14,270 bases of DNA from an uncultured Flavobacteriales bacterium (GTDB lineage: Bacteria; Bacteroidota; Bacteroidia; Flavobacteriales; BACL11): assembly GCA_913052655.1 (NCBI GenBank), contig CAJXFN010000021.1:1-14270 (forward strand). The letters run 5' to 3'. Positions within the stretch are counted from its first letter, which is position 1. Every line of letters starts with the position of its first letter. Shown one piece after another: positions 1 to 7,685 of this stretch. Under the pieces are notes generated by a model. The model had not been told where the DNA came from and ran no database searches. It saw only the letters and a program-made list of their open reading frames with translations. A program made the translations under genes and the position numbers.

Positions 1-2
1 AT

Positions 3-1040
3 GACTACCTGATTGCAAAAGCAAATGCATTCAATCTAAAATATAATGAAAGTAATCAGGAACCTCCTAAAGGAAAAAGATACAAAGTTCAGATTGGAAG
101 ATTTACAGATGATATTCCATCTTATTTAATCAATAAGTTCTTAAGCTATGAAGACCTAGAAAGTATCCCTCAAGAAGATGGTTCTTTTATATACGCTGTT
201 GGTGACTATCAGATTATTGATGATGCAGAAAATAGACAAATGAATATTGAAACAAAAGACAGATTAGCTGAAACTAGTATTATCGTTGTTGAAAATGGAT
301 TTGTTAGTTACTATGAATATCCTGTTGAAGAAAAAGAAGTAGAAGAAGATTTACTTACTAAGAATGATGAAGTTACTGATATAAAAATATCTTCTGATTC
401 GACTGAATCAATTCAGTCTAATGAAACAAAATCAGAAACGATTGCTGAAAATAAAGATAGAGTTATATATAGAGTTCAACTAGGATATTTTGAAAAAGAA
501 CTTTCTTCTAATATATTTGAAGGATTGAATGTTATTTCAGTAAAGAAAGGTATTGGAACATTTTATTTAATTGGATCTTTTACAAAATACCAAGAAGCGC
601 TTATAAAATTATCTGAAATGAAAGCTAGAGGATTTAATGACGCATTCATTGTTACTTATAAAAATGGAGAAAGAATAAATATTAGCACTGCAATTACTAC
701 TCAAAAAAGAAATAGAAAGACAAAGAAAGAAACAGAAACTGTAATAATTGAGGAAAACACTCCAGAGTATAATATACAGTTTATTGTACAAATTGGAGTT
801 TGGAATAACGATATTAGTAGTGAAACTCAACAAAAGATAGAATCAATTGGAGGAGCCGAGAAAATTCTAGACAAAGGAAATTTATATAAATATATTGCTG
901 GAAGATTTTCTTCTCTATCAGAAGCCGAATTTAGAAAATCAGAAGTAGTTCAAATTGGTTTCTCAGACGCATTTATTTATGCTTTAAAAGATGGAAAGAG
1001 AATTAAAGTTAAAGAAGCTGTAAGACTTTTAAATGAATAA
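3..1040 (+). CDS. SPOR-like repeat protein, 5' end missing
   Basis: The frame is open from the window edge (first full codon at 3), so the ATG at 240 is internal and the gene is 5'-truncated; 345 codons are visible. Three related segments at roughly residues 26-100, 155-227 and 258-335 of the visible part each begin with a Y-x-VQ-[IL]-G-x-[FW] type strand (YKVQIGRF, YRVQLGYF, FIVQIGVW). The last two end in an FxDAFI motif followed by a Lys-Asn/Asp-Gly turn. This is the pattern of SPOR domains, which bind denuded peptidoglycan glycan strands in the periplasm, often at division sites. The linkers (about 108-152 and 228-255) are acidic or Lys-rich and look disordered. Any signal peptide or N-terminal partner domain lies outside the window. 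The SPOR assignment is from motif appearance only, and a role in envelope or division biology is inferred. The gene converges on the methyltransferase, with 19 bases between the stop codons. Confidence 0.7.
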   Translation, partial: DYLIAKANAFNLKYNESNQEPPKGKRYKVQIGRFTDDIPSYLINKFLSYEDLESIPQEDGSFIYAVGDYQIIDDAENRQMNIETKDRLAETSIIVVENGFVSYYEYPVEEKEVEEDLLTKNDEVTDIKISSDSTESIQSNETKSETIAENKDRVIYRVQLGYFEKELSSNIFEGLNVISVKKGIGTFYLIGSFTKYQEALIKLSEMKARGFNDAFIVTYKNGERINISTAITTQKRNRKTKKETETVIIEENTPEYNIQFIVQIGVWNNDISSETQQKIESIGGAEKILDKGNLYKYIAGRFSSLSEAEFRKSEVVQIGFSDAFIYALKDGKRIKVKEAVRLLNE

Positions 1041-1059
1041 TAAAAAGAGAGAGGACTGT

Positions 1060-2217
1060 CTACAAACTTTTTTGTTTAGATTTTTTTGATCCCTCATAAA
1101 TATCAAATCTTAGAAATCTACACTCTAATTTACCATTAAAAACTTTAATCTTTTTAGAAGGCCTTAATCCTATCATCTTTAAATTCTCTAAATCTGATGA
1201 TATAAGCCAAACACTAGTTCCTTGGTAATTATGTTTGAGTGTATCTCCAATTTTTTGATAATACTCATTTATACTAATGGGCATTCTTTCACCATATGGT
1301 GGATTAAAAATTACATGAGTATTAGGTTTTATATTAGATTCAAAGAAATCCTCTATCTTAACTTTTATTTGATCTCTCATTAAAGCATTATTAATGTTCG
1401 CTCTACAAGAACGTAAAGATTTTTGAAATTTATCAGAACCGGAGATAATTCCATAATATTTTTTCTCTTTTTCTAATGAAACATCTCTAATTTTTTCCCA
1501 TAAATCTGAGTCAAAATTTTTCCATCCTTCAAACCCAAAGCGTTTACGAAATATATTTGCGGGAATATTATTTGCAATCATAGCCGCCTCTATCAAAATA
1601 GTTCCTGAACCACACATAGGATCATGAAAGTTAGAAATTTGATTCCAGTCAGAAAGTAAGATTAGACCAGCTGCTAAAACTTCATTTATTGGAGCGTCTA
1701 TTGTAGAAACTTTATACCCTCTTTTATGTAGTGAATATCCAGAACTATCTAAAGAAACTGTAAATTTATTCTCCCTTACATGAATATTAATCTGAACATT
1801 TGGATACTCTAGATTTACGTTAGGTCTTTTTCCATAAGTATCTCTAAAGAAATCCACTATAGCATCCTTAGTTTTTAATGCAGTATATTTACTATGAGAA
1901 AATATTTCAGATTTTCCAGAAGATTGAATCGCAAAGGTATCATCTACTCCAAAATATTGTTCCCAATTATGATAGTATATTTTTCTATATAGATCTTTTT
2001 CATTTCTTGCTTTAAATTCAAAAATTGGTTTAAGAATTCTAATTGCAGTTCTAAGATTTAGATTGGCTTTATACATAAAACCCTTATCACCTACAAATTC
2101 AACTGCACGATTTAAAATATTGATATGTTGTGCTCCTAATTTCTTTAACTCCTCCGCTAACACTTCCTCCAGGCCCAACATAGTAGTAGCTACCATTTTA
2201 TAATTCTGATCATTCAT
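1060..2217 (-). CDS. THUMP-domain class I RNA methyltransferase (RlmL/COG0116 type)
   Basis: This 385-residue protein is predicted to transfer a methyl group from S-adenosylmethionine to RNA, most likely a 23S rRNA guanine as in the RlmL N-terminal half. An N-terminal THUMP-like RNA-binding region covers about residues 1-155. The Rossmann methyltransferase domain follows, with SAM-binding motif I DPMCGSGTILIEAA at 199-212 and the catalytic NPPYGER motif at 305-311, typical of base-amino methyltransferases of the UPF0020 family. The start ATG at 2217 gives the expected N-terminus (MxxQxYKMVATTMLGLEEVL). The length fits the single-domain Bacteroidota form; the second methyltransferase half (RlmK) of the E. 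coli fusion is absent. The C-terminus is basic (SKKSKQKSL). It is transcribed alone, separated from rpsT by a terminator. The exact target nucleotide cannot be read from the sequence. Confidence 0.9.
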   Translation of the reverse strand: MNDQNYKMVATTMLGLEEVLAEELKKLGAQHINILNRAVEFVGDKGFMYKANLNLRTAIRILKPIFEFKARNEKDLYRKIYYHNWEQYFGVDDTFAIQSSGKSEIFSHSKYTALKTKDAIVDFFRDTYGKRPNVNLEYPNVQINIHVRENKFTVSLDSSGYSLHKRGYKVSTIDAPINEVLAAGLILLSDWNQISNFHDPMCGSGTILIEAAMIANNIPANIFRKRFGFEGWKNFDSDLWEKIRDVSLEKEKKYYGIISGSDKFQKSLRSCRANINNALMRDQIKVKIEDFFESNIKPNTHVIFNPPYGERMPISINEYYQKIGDTLKHNYQGTSVWLISSDLENLKMIGLRPSKKIKVFNGKLECRFLRFDIYEGSKKSKQKSL

Positions 2218-2468
2218 TTATAATAATTTTTTCTTAAAAAGAAGGAGAAAATACTATTCCTTAATTACAATTTAAATAACAATTTTCATTTTTAGGAGCA
2301 AATAATTTGTTAGGACAGAATTAAACAAAAAATTTACAACTAATTCTGGACATTTTTTCTACTTTAATAAACTTACAATAAGGATATTTAATTTTAGATG
2401 TAAAAATTATTTTCATAAATACAAATATAGGAGTTTTAAAACTAGAAAATTACATTCAAAGATATAAT
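2218..2468. other. AT-rich intergenic gap with a weak small-ORF candidate and an inverted repeat
   Basis: This gap lies between the start of the methyltransferase gene and the terminator behind rpsT, and has no convincing gene. On the minus strand a TATATTTG box (2422-2429) sits five bases before an ATG at 2416 that opens a 31-codon frame ending at 2321 (MKIIFTSKIKYPY..., Lys-rich). An 8-base inverted repeat (CAGAATTA at 2316-2323 and its complement at 2341-2348, 17-base loop) overlaps the end of that frame. The region could be the long leader or promoter region of the methyltransferase gene, encode a small RNA or peptide, or be degenerate sequence. None is supported well enough to be called. 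Confidence 0.4.
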
Positions 2469-2496
2469 AAAAAAAGGTCCATCATAATGACAGACC
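2469..2496 (-). terminator. Rho-independent terminator of tRNA-Glu/rpsT
   Basis: Read on the minus strand, GGTCTGTCA-TTA-TGATGGACC forms a 9-base-pair stem (two G-T wobbles) with a 3-base loop at 2476-2496. Seven T residues follow directly (2469-2475). It sits 32 bases after the rpsT stop codon, as expected for the end of that transcript. Confidence 0.85.
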
Positions 2497-2528
2497 CTCT
2501 CTTAAATAATAACTAAAACTAAATCAGA

Positions 2529-2783
2529 TTAAGACAATGCACTTACATGTTTTGTCAATTTCGATTTTAAGTTTGATGCTTTATTTTTGTGTATAATATT
2601 TCTCTTTGTAAGCTTATCTAGCATTGCAACAACCTTTGGTAATAATGCAGAGGCTTCTTTCTTATTTCTTAAAGATCTTAGTTTCGAAACAGCATTTCTA
2701 GTTGTTTTGTGAAAATACTTATTCAACAATCTTCTTTTTTCTGATTGTCTGATTCTTTTAATTGCAGATTTATGATTTGCCAT
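2529..2783 (-). CDS. rpsT: 30S ribosomal protein bS20
   Basis: The protein is a primary 16S rRNA-binding component of the small ribosomal subunit. At 84 residues it has the usual family length and starts with the hallmark MANHKSAIKRIRQSEKRR. It is rich in Lys and Arg, with an all-helical pattern of heptad-like Leu/Ala positions and a second conserved stretch around residues 60-70 (RNIIHKNKASN). The ATG at 2783 lies 20 bases after the 3' end of the tRNA-Glu gene, with no separate promoter visible between them, so the two are probably made as one precursor ending at the hairpin at 2469-2496. No Shine-Dalgarno sequence is seen, as is normal in Bacteroidota. Confidence 0.98.
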   Translation of the reverse strand: MANHKSAIKRIRQSEKRRLLNKYFHKTTRNAVSKLRSLRNKKEASALLPKVVAMLDKLTKRNIIHKNKASNLKSKLTKHVSALS

Positions 2784-2803
2784 ATTCTTTAATTTAATTT
2801 ATG

Positions 2804-2875
2804 TAGCCCGACGGGGAATCGAACCCCGGTTACCAGGATGAAAACCTGGCGTCCTAACCACTAGACGACCGGGCC
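2804..2875 (-). tRNA. tRNA-Glu (anticodon UUC)
   Basis: The 72-base cloverleaf reads on the minus strand from GGCCCGG to TCGGGCT plus discriminator A. The acceptor stem has seven pairs (first and last are G-U). The anticodon arm is CCAGG-TTTTCAT-CCTGG, giving anticodon UUC. The T arm is CGGGG-TTCGATT-CCCCG. The 3' CCA is not encoded. It decodes GAA/GAG. Where GatCAB is used, Glu-tRNA(Gln) is a different tRNA, so this gene is not itself its substrate. Confidence 0.97.
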
Positions 2876-2899
2876 AGCTATTTCTAAAAATTTGGATTG

Positions 2900-2930
2900 C
2901 AAATGTATACTTTTTTTATTATTTCACAAA
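2900..2930 (-). promoter_or_regulatory. Bacteroidota sigma-A promoter for tRNA-Glu/rpsT
   Basis: On the minus strand a TTTG (-33 element, 2927-2930) is followed after 19 bases by TACATTTG (2900-2907), matching the Bacteroidota -33 TTTG / -7 TAnnTTTG consensus and spacing. Transcription would start about five bases later, roughly 18-20 bases before the mature tRNA 5' end. This is the best promoter match in the window, and the only one noted here with both elements. Confidence 0.8.
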
Positions 2931-2938
2931 AAAATAAT

Positions 2939-3613
2939 TTATTTGTTTTCATGAGAAAATTTAAATCCTAGAGATTTTGAGGTTCGGAGTTTATGTGAAT
3001 TGTTCATATCTAGTATTTGATGTACATTCACTCTGTTGACATCCTGAAAATTAGGAGTTATTAAATCAAAATTTAAAGTAAAGATCATAGATTGGTCTAC
3101 AATACTATCAATATAGTCATCATTTAATTCCTGATTAACAAATTCATTATAGAGAAAACCTAACTGTTTTTCGCCCTCAACTAAAAAATGATTGTCTTTG
3201 TTTATAAAGATTCTAGCAACTAAAAAACCAACATCATTAAACCTATTGTATTTGAAAGAGTCGTTTAAAAAATTATATACATGAATTACTCCACAGAAAC
3301 TCCTTAGGGGATCGTCTTTTATGTAAGATGTCTTTTGGATAGAATGATTATTTGGAAAATCAAACACATTAGAGTGCATATGAAAAATTAATCTATCACC
3401 AGAAAAGCTAATATGCGATTCAAAATCTCCTTTTCTATGAAAGCTAATCTCTACAAACTTATCTTTATCTTTCATTACTTGTGATAACTTAGATGCTTTT
3501 TTTTCTAAGATGTTTGTAAGTTTCTTAAAAGCTACAAGTGTAGTTCTAAAAACCTCTTGCTTTGTAGAGGATTTAGATTGTAATAATTGCAATATTTGAT
3601 TATTTTCTGTCAT
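2939..3613 (-). CDS. Uncharacterised 224-residue soluble protein, proS operon
   Basis: I do not recognise the family. The protein has no signal peptide, membrane segment or cysteine cluster (a single Cys at 107), so it is probably cytoplasmic. Residues about 4-50 look helical and Lys-rich. Residues 52-87 form alternating strands (FVEISFHRKGDF, HISFSGDRLIFHMHSNVF), and a second strand-turn-strand section spans about 127-160 (VGFLVARIFINKDNHFLVEG). The C-terminal 40 residues are Asn/His/Lys-rich. The ATG at 3613 lies two bases after the proS stop, so it should be co-transcribed with proS and translated from the same message. The tRNA-Glu promoter begins just past its stop codon. Its two-layer strand pattern and cytoplasmic nature are what can be seen; no function can be assigned. 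That it is a real gene is supported by its length, its tight spacing to proS and the absence of a competing frame. Confidence 0.8.
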   Translation of the reverse strand: MTENNQILQLLQSKSSTKQEVFRTTLVAFKKLTNILEKKASKLSQVMKDKDKFVEISFHRKGDFESHISFSGDRLIFHMHSNVFDFPNNHSIQKTSYIKDDPLRSFCGVIHVYNFLNDSFKYNRFNDVGFLVARIFINKDNHFLVEGEKQLGFLYNEFVNQELNDDYIDSIVDQSMIFTLNFDLITPNFQDVNRVNVHQILDMNNSHKLRTSKSLGFKFSHENK

Positions 3614-3615
3614 AT

Positions 3616-5088
3616 TTAATATGCTTTAGCAAACAAAACTTTTCTAGCAGATCTCTTTCCTGAGTATATACAAACACCCTCTTCATTAGAGATATCTTGA
3701 GGAATACATCTGATAGTAGCTTTTGTTTGTTTTTTTATTTTTTCTTCTGTCTCGCAGGAACCATCCCAATGAGCATAAACAAACCCCCCTTCTTTTATGT
3801 AATCTTTAAACTCATCAAATGTATTTGCTGTAAAAGTATTTTCTTTTCTAAAAGTATCTGCTTTATCGTACAAATTTTTTTGAATTTTATCCAATAAATC
3901 AACTACCTTATTTCCTATATCAGAAATTTGAAAAGTTTCCTTTTCCATAGTATCTCTTCTCGCTATTTCAATTGTCTGATTTTCTAAATCTCTATTGCCA
4001 AGAGCTAACCTTAAAGGAACTCCTTTTAATTCATATTCTGCAAATTTCCACCCTGGTTTATGTGTGTCTCTATCATCAAACTTTACAGATACTCCTAATT
4101 CTTCTAACTCTCTTTTTACTTGTAAAGCTACTGCAGAAACAGCCTTCAATTGTTCATCTCCTTTATATATTGGCACGATAACAACTTGATAAGGCGCTAA
4201 TTTTGGAGGAAGCACTAATCCCGCATCATCTGAATGAGTCATTATTAAGGCTCCCATTAATCGAGTAGAAACTCCCCATGATGTAGCCCAAACATATTCT
4301 TGTTTACCTTCTTTTGTTGTAAACTTCACATCAAAAGCTTTTGCAAAATTCTGACCTAAAAAGTGAGAAGTTCCAGCCTGAAGTGCTTTACCGTCCTGCA
4401 TCAATGCTTCAATACAATAAGTTTCTAACGCTCCCGCAAATCTTTCACTCTTTGTTTTTGTTCCAATAATTACTGGCATAGCCATAAAATCTTTAGCAAA
4501 TGTTGCATAAATATTTACCATTTGTTTAGTTTCCTCGACAGCATCTTCTTTTGTTGCATGTGCGGTATGACCTTCTTGCCACAAGAATTCTGCTGTACGC
4601 AAAAATAATCTTGTCCTCATCTCCCATCTAACAACATTTGCCCACTGATTTACTAAAATTGGTAAATCTCTATACGATTGTATCCATTTTCTATAGGTGT
4701 CCCAAATGATAGTTTCTGAAGTAGGGCGAACGATTAATTCCTCCTCTAATTTCGCTTCAGGATCTACTATAACTCCATTTCCATCAGGATCATTTTTCAG
4801 TCTATAATGTGTAACCACTGCACATTCTTTTGCAAACCCATCAACATGACTTGCTTCCTTACTAAAATAAGATTTTGGAATAAAAAGCGGAAAATATGCG
4901 TTTTCATGTCCTGATGCCTTAAACATTCTATCTAACTCCGCTTGCATCTTTTCCCATATTGCAAAACCATAGGGTTTTACTACCATACACCCTCTTACTC
5001 CAGAATTTTCGGCTAAATCTGCATTCTGAACAAGATCGTTATACCATTGTGAATAGTCTTTTTCTCTAGATGTTAACTTTTTTGCCAT
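3616..5088 (-). CDS. proS: Prolyl-tRNA synthetase, archaeal/eukaryotic type
   Basis: The enzyme charges tRNA-Pro with proline in the cytoplasm using ATP. The 490-residue length and N-terminus fit the type without the inserted editing domain. Class II synthetase features are visible: RPTSE at 121-125, motif 2 region RWEMRTRLFLRTAEFLWQEG at 154-173, the substrate loop GTSHFLGQNF at 239-248, and motif 3 WGVSTRLMGAL at 271-281. The anticodon-binding domain follows (about 300-400), then the type-specific C-terminal domain ending in the conserved terminal Tyr (AKAY). In that domain two of the four zinc-ligand positions of the family appear replaced (WDGSCE, where WCG...CE is expected, and CIYSG, where CxxCG is expected), so zinc is probably not bound. 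It is the first gene of a unit with the uncharacterised gene at 2939-3613 and is divergent from the lipoprotein gene. Confidence 0.97.
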   Translation of the reverse strand: MAKKLTSREKDYSQWYNDLVQNADLAENSGVRGCMVVKPYGFAIWEKMQAELDRMFKASGHENAYFPLFIPKSYFSKEASHVDGFAKECAVVTHYRLKNDPDGNGVIVDPEAKLEEELIVRPTSETIIWDTYRKWIQSYRDLPILVNQWANVVRWEMRTRLFLRTAEFLWQEGHTAHATKEDAVEETKQMVNIYATFAKDFMAMPVIIGTKTKSERFAGALETYCIEALMQDGKALQAGTSHFLGQNFAKAFDVKFTTKEGKQEYVWATSWGVSTRLMGALIMTHSDDAGLVLPPKLAPYQVVIVPIYKGDEQLKAVSAVALQVKRELEELGVSVKFDDRDTHKPGWKFAEYELKGVPLRLALGNRDLENQTIEIARRDTMEKETFQISDIGNKVVDLLDKIQKNLYDKADTFRKENTFTANTFDEFKDYIKEGGFVYAHWDGSCETEEKIKKQTKATIRCIPQDISNEEGVCIYSGKRSARKVLFAKAY

Positions 5089-5146
5089 TTTTTATATAAA
5101 ATATTGTAATTTTATCCCAAAATTCTCGTTAGATAAAATGAGAAGG

Positions 5147-5154
5147 CAAATTTA
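5147..5154 (-). promoter_or_regulatory. Candidate -7 box for proS
   Basis: TAAATTTG on the minus strand matches TAnnTTTG and would give a leader of about 55 bases before the proS ATG at 5088. No TTTG or TTG is found at the correct upstream distance, so support rests on the box and its place in the divergent intergenic region. Confidence 0.45.
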
Positions 5155-5165
5155 ATAAATTAAAC

Positions 5166-5173
5166 TATCTTTG
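5166..5173 (+). promoter_or_regulatory. Candidate -7 box for the lipoprotein-barrel pair
   Basis: TATCTTTG matches TAnnTTTG. It overlaps the alternative TTG start at 5171, which would therefore lie upstream of the transcript. This favours the ATG at 5204 as the true start of the lipoprotein gene. No -33 element is clear. The box lies 11 bases from the opposing proS box, so the two promoters may compete. Confidence 0.45.
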
Positions 5174-5203
5174 ATTACTTTAGTCAAACTAAAAAATGAA
5201 AAT

Positions 5204-6214
5204 ATGAAAACTAAAATTTCTTACCTAATTTTTTCACTATTCACAATTAGTTCTTGTACAACAAGTTATTATACTAACAATTATTATGATCCTAATTATT
5301 TAACTTCAGATGAGTTTATTATTACAACACCTGTTAAAGAAAATAATAATGATGTTATAGAAGAAGATTATGAAGAATTAGAACTTTTAGGAGTAGATAC
5401 TTTTACACATGAAGAAGGAACAACTATAATAAATAATTATTACGAAAATAATTCACCACATAATTTCTATTACTCTTCAAGAATAAGACGTTTCCATAGA
5501 CCATACTATAGTTATAATTATTATGGGAATTATTATACAAATAGTTATTGGTACTCAGGAAATCCATACCATTATGGAAACAGTATTTATTACAGTTATG
5601 TATGGAATTCTCCTTATTACTATGGAGGATATGGGTATTATGATCCTTTTTATGATTATTACTCATATTATTATACCCCTTATTACTATGGAGGGTATTA
5701 TAACTATCATCATCATGGAAATTATCATGGATGGAACCATACTCATACAACTAATTCTACAGATTATGTATTTGGACACAGAGGAAGTTTTTCTGGAAGG
5801 AATAGACACTTAACAGTCGAATCAAATTTAAAAAATAGTATTAATAATACAACTAATACTTCCTCTTCTATTAAACCCAACAATATTTCTGTAATCAAAA
5901 CAAAAAGTAATTCTAATGATTTTATTAAATCAACTAATAAAGATAACTCTACAATAAAAACTAACTACAACATCATTAAAACAAAACACAATACAAATAA
6001 CACTATAAATAAATCCAATACAAAAAATACAATAGACAAAAAAAATACCACAAGAAGTTATTCTAATAAAAATACAACAAAGACTAATAGAAGTTATAAC
6101 AAATCTAATCAATCCACTCCAAACAGAAGTTACAACAACTCTAGATCAAGAAACAACTCATCAGGAGGAGGTAGAGGTTCCGGAGGAAACAGAAGTGTAA
6201 AACCAAGAAAATAA
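5204..6214 (+). CDS. Tyr/Asn-rich low-complexity lipoprotein
   Basis: I do not recognise a named family. Starting at the ATG at 5204 gives 336 residues with a lipoprotein signal peptide: Lys-rich start, hydrophobic core (ISYLIFSLFTISS) and lipobox Cys at residue 18. An upstream TTG would add 11 residues that spoil the signal. After an acidic stretch (45-72), residues about 79-176 are dominated by Tyr, Gly, Asn and His (runs such as SPYYYGGYGYY and HHHGNYHGW). Residues 205-300 are Asn/Thr/Lys/Ser-rich with recurring NTTK- and RSYN-like units, and the C-terminus is Gly/Arg-rich (SGGGRGSGG). It is probably an envelope-anchored, largely disordered protein; aromatic-rich and Arg-rich ends suggest adhesive or condensate-like behaviour, which is inference only. 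It precedes the barrel gene by four bases and is likely co-translated with it. Confidence 0.8.
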   Translation: MKTKISYLIFSLFTISSCTTSYYTNNYYDPNYLTSDEFIITTPVKENNNDVIEEDYEELELLGVDTFTHEEGTTIINNYYENNSPHNFYYSSRIRRFHRPYYSYNYYGNYYTNSYWYSGNPYHYGNSIYYSYVWNSPYYYGGYGYYDPFYDYYSYYYTPYYYGGYYNYHHHGNYHGWNHTHTTNSTDYVFGHRGSFSGRNRHLTVESNLKNSINNTTNTSSSIKPNNISVIKTKSNSNDFIKSTNKDNSTIKTNYNIIKTKHNTNNTINKSNTKNTIDKKNTTRSYSNKNTTKTNRSYNKSNQSTPNRSYNNSRSRNNSSGGGRGSGGNRSVKPRK

Positions 6215-6218
6215 AAAA

Positions 6219-7682
6219 ATGAAAAAAAATTTACTACTATTAATAGTATTTTTATTCGCTACTCAATTATATTCACAAAATGAAATTGACGCATTAAGAT
6301 ATTCTCAACAAAACATTTTTGGAACAGCAAAATTTAATTCAATGGGAGGTAGTTTTGGTAGCTTAGGGGGAGATTTTAGTAACTTAAGTTTTAATCCTGC
6401 TGGAATTGGACTTTACCAAAATTCAGAATTAACCTTTACACCAATCTTATCTATGACGGAAGTAAATAGTTCATTGAATGGAAATACGTTTTATAATAAT
6501 CAATATGGAATTAATATCAGTAATTTTGGATTTATAGCTACTGGAATAAATAAAGACGATCAATGGAAAAGAATCAATTTAGGATTTGGATGGAATCAAC
6601 TCGCAAATTATGATAGTAGGTTTTTTACTATTACAAAAAATTCTCATTCTTCATTAGCAGAATTAATCTTGGAACAAGCTCAGGGAAACACAATAGATAA
6701 TTTGGATTATTGGGGAGCAGAACCAGCTTTTTGGAGTGACTTAATAGACTTGGAAAATAACTTTGTAGACACAAATACAGGATGGTATGCATTTGATAAT
6801 GGAAATTATATTTCCCACGCAAATCCTAATGTTGAAAAAACTCAAAGCAAACAAGTGAATTCAGTTGGAGACATGGGGGAATACGTATTTTCTCTAGGTA
6901 CATCATATGAAGAAAGAGTTTATTTCGGAGCAACTATTGGAGTGCCTTCAATACAGTATACAGAAACTTCTAGTTATACAGAAAGTGATTTTGCAGATAC
7001 GAGTCAAGATTTAAGTAGTTTTGTTTATGAAGAAAATTTACTAGCTTATGGTAGTGGAATAAATCTTAAAATTGGAACGATTGTTAGAGTTGGTGAAAAC
7101 ACAAAATTAGGAGGAGCAATTCATAGCCCTTCCTACATTTCTATGGAGGAAAACTATAATACTTCAATTACTACTAATTGGAAAAATGGAAATAATATTA
7201 CAGAAAACTCACCTATCGGATATTTCACATATCAAATTACAACTCCATGGAAAGTAATAGCTAGCTTCTCCTCAGTAATAAATAATCAATTTTTAGTAAA
7301 TGCAGAATTAGAGAGAATAGACTATAGTTTCACTCAACTTTACTCTGATAGATATCAATTCACCGATGAAAATAATATCATTAAAGATTTATACGGAGAG
7401 GCAACAAATATTAGAGTAGGAGCTGAAGCAAATTTAAATCCTTTTAAACTAAGAGCTGGATACGCACTATATGGATCACCATATAAGAACAATACCGAAT
7501 TTGAGATGGAAAATTATAGCGCTGGAGCAGGAGTTGACTTTGGATCTTCTTTCATTGACTTTAGTTATACTATATCTAATTACTCCTCAGAATATAGTAT
7601 GTATAATCCTGATACGGAAACTAGAGCATTACTAAATAGTGAAAGTCATTATTTACTATTTACTCTAGGATTCAGATATTAA
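6219..7682 (+). CDS. OmpP1/FadL-like outer-membrane beta-barrel protein
   Basis: The 487-residue protein begins with a signal peptide (MKKNLLLLIVFLFATQLYS, likely cleaved before Gln20). Its N-terminal section is typical of Bacteroidota proteins annotated as OmpP1/FadL or hemin receptor: ALRYSQQ (25-31), FNSMGGSFGSLGGDFSNLS (39-57) and FNPAGIGLYQ (58-67). The remainder alternates short aromatic/hydrophobic strands with Asn/Ser/Thr turns, and ends with LLFTLGFRY, the terminal-aromatic strand recognised by the BAM machinery. FadL-family barrels pass hydrophobic molecules such as long-chain fatty acids; the substrate here cannot be deduced. It is the second gene after the lipoprotein and is followed by a strong terminator. 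Confidence is high for the barrel, moderate for the transport role. Confidence 0.88.
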   Translation: MKKNLLLLIVFLFATQLYSQNEIDALRYSQQNIFGTAKFNSMGGSFGSLGGDFSNLSFNPAGIGLYQNSELTFTPILSMTEVNSSLNGNTFYNNQYGINISNFGFIATGINKDDQWKRINLGFGWNQLANYDSRFFTITKNSHSSLAELILEQAQGNTIDNLDYWGAEPAFWSDLIDLENNFVDTNTGWYAFDNGNYISHANPNVEKTQSKQVNSVGDMGEYVFSLGTSYEERVYFGATIGVPSIQYTETSSYTESDFADTSQDLSSFVYEENLLAYGSGINLKIGTIVRVGENTKLGGAIHSPSYISMEENYNTSITTNWKNGNNITENSPIGYFTYQITTPWKVIASFSSVINNQFLVNAELERIDYSFTQLYSDRYQFTDENNIIKDLYGEATNIRVGAEANLNPFKLRAGYALYGSPYKNNTEFEMENYSAGAGVDFGSSFIDFSYTISNYSSEYSMYNPDTETRALLNSESHYLLFTLGFRY

Positions 7683-7685
7683 AAT

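Noticed and set aside
240..1040. ATG at 240 as the start of the SPOR-like gene
   Set aside because: The frame is open upstream to the window edge and encodes another SPOR-like strand (YKVQIGRF) before the ATG, so the gene is 5'-truncated.
1041..1075. Terminator between the convergent SPOR-like and methyltransferase genes
   Set aside because: Only weak pairing (AAAC/GTTT around a T run) is seen; no stable hairpin followed by a T-tract could be formed.
5424..5813. Overlapping frames of about 100 codons on both strands in the Tyr-rich region
   Set aside because: They are by-products of the repetitive TAT/ATT-rich coding sequence, giving low-complexity Ile/Met/Asn products with no start-site or domain support.
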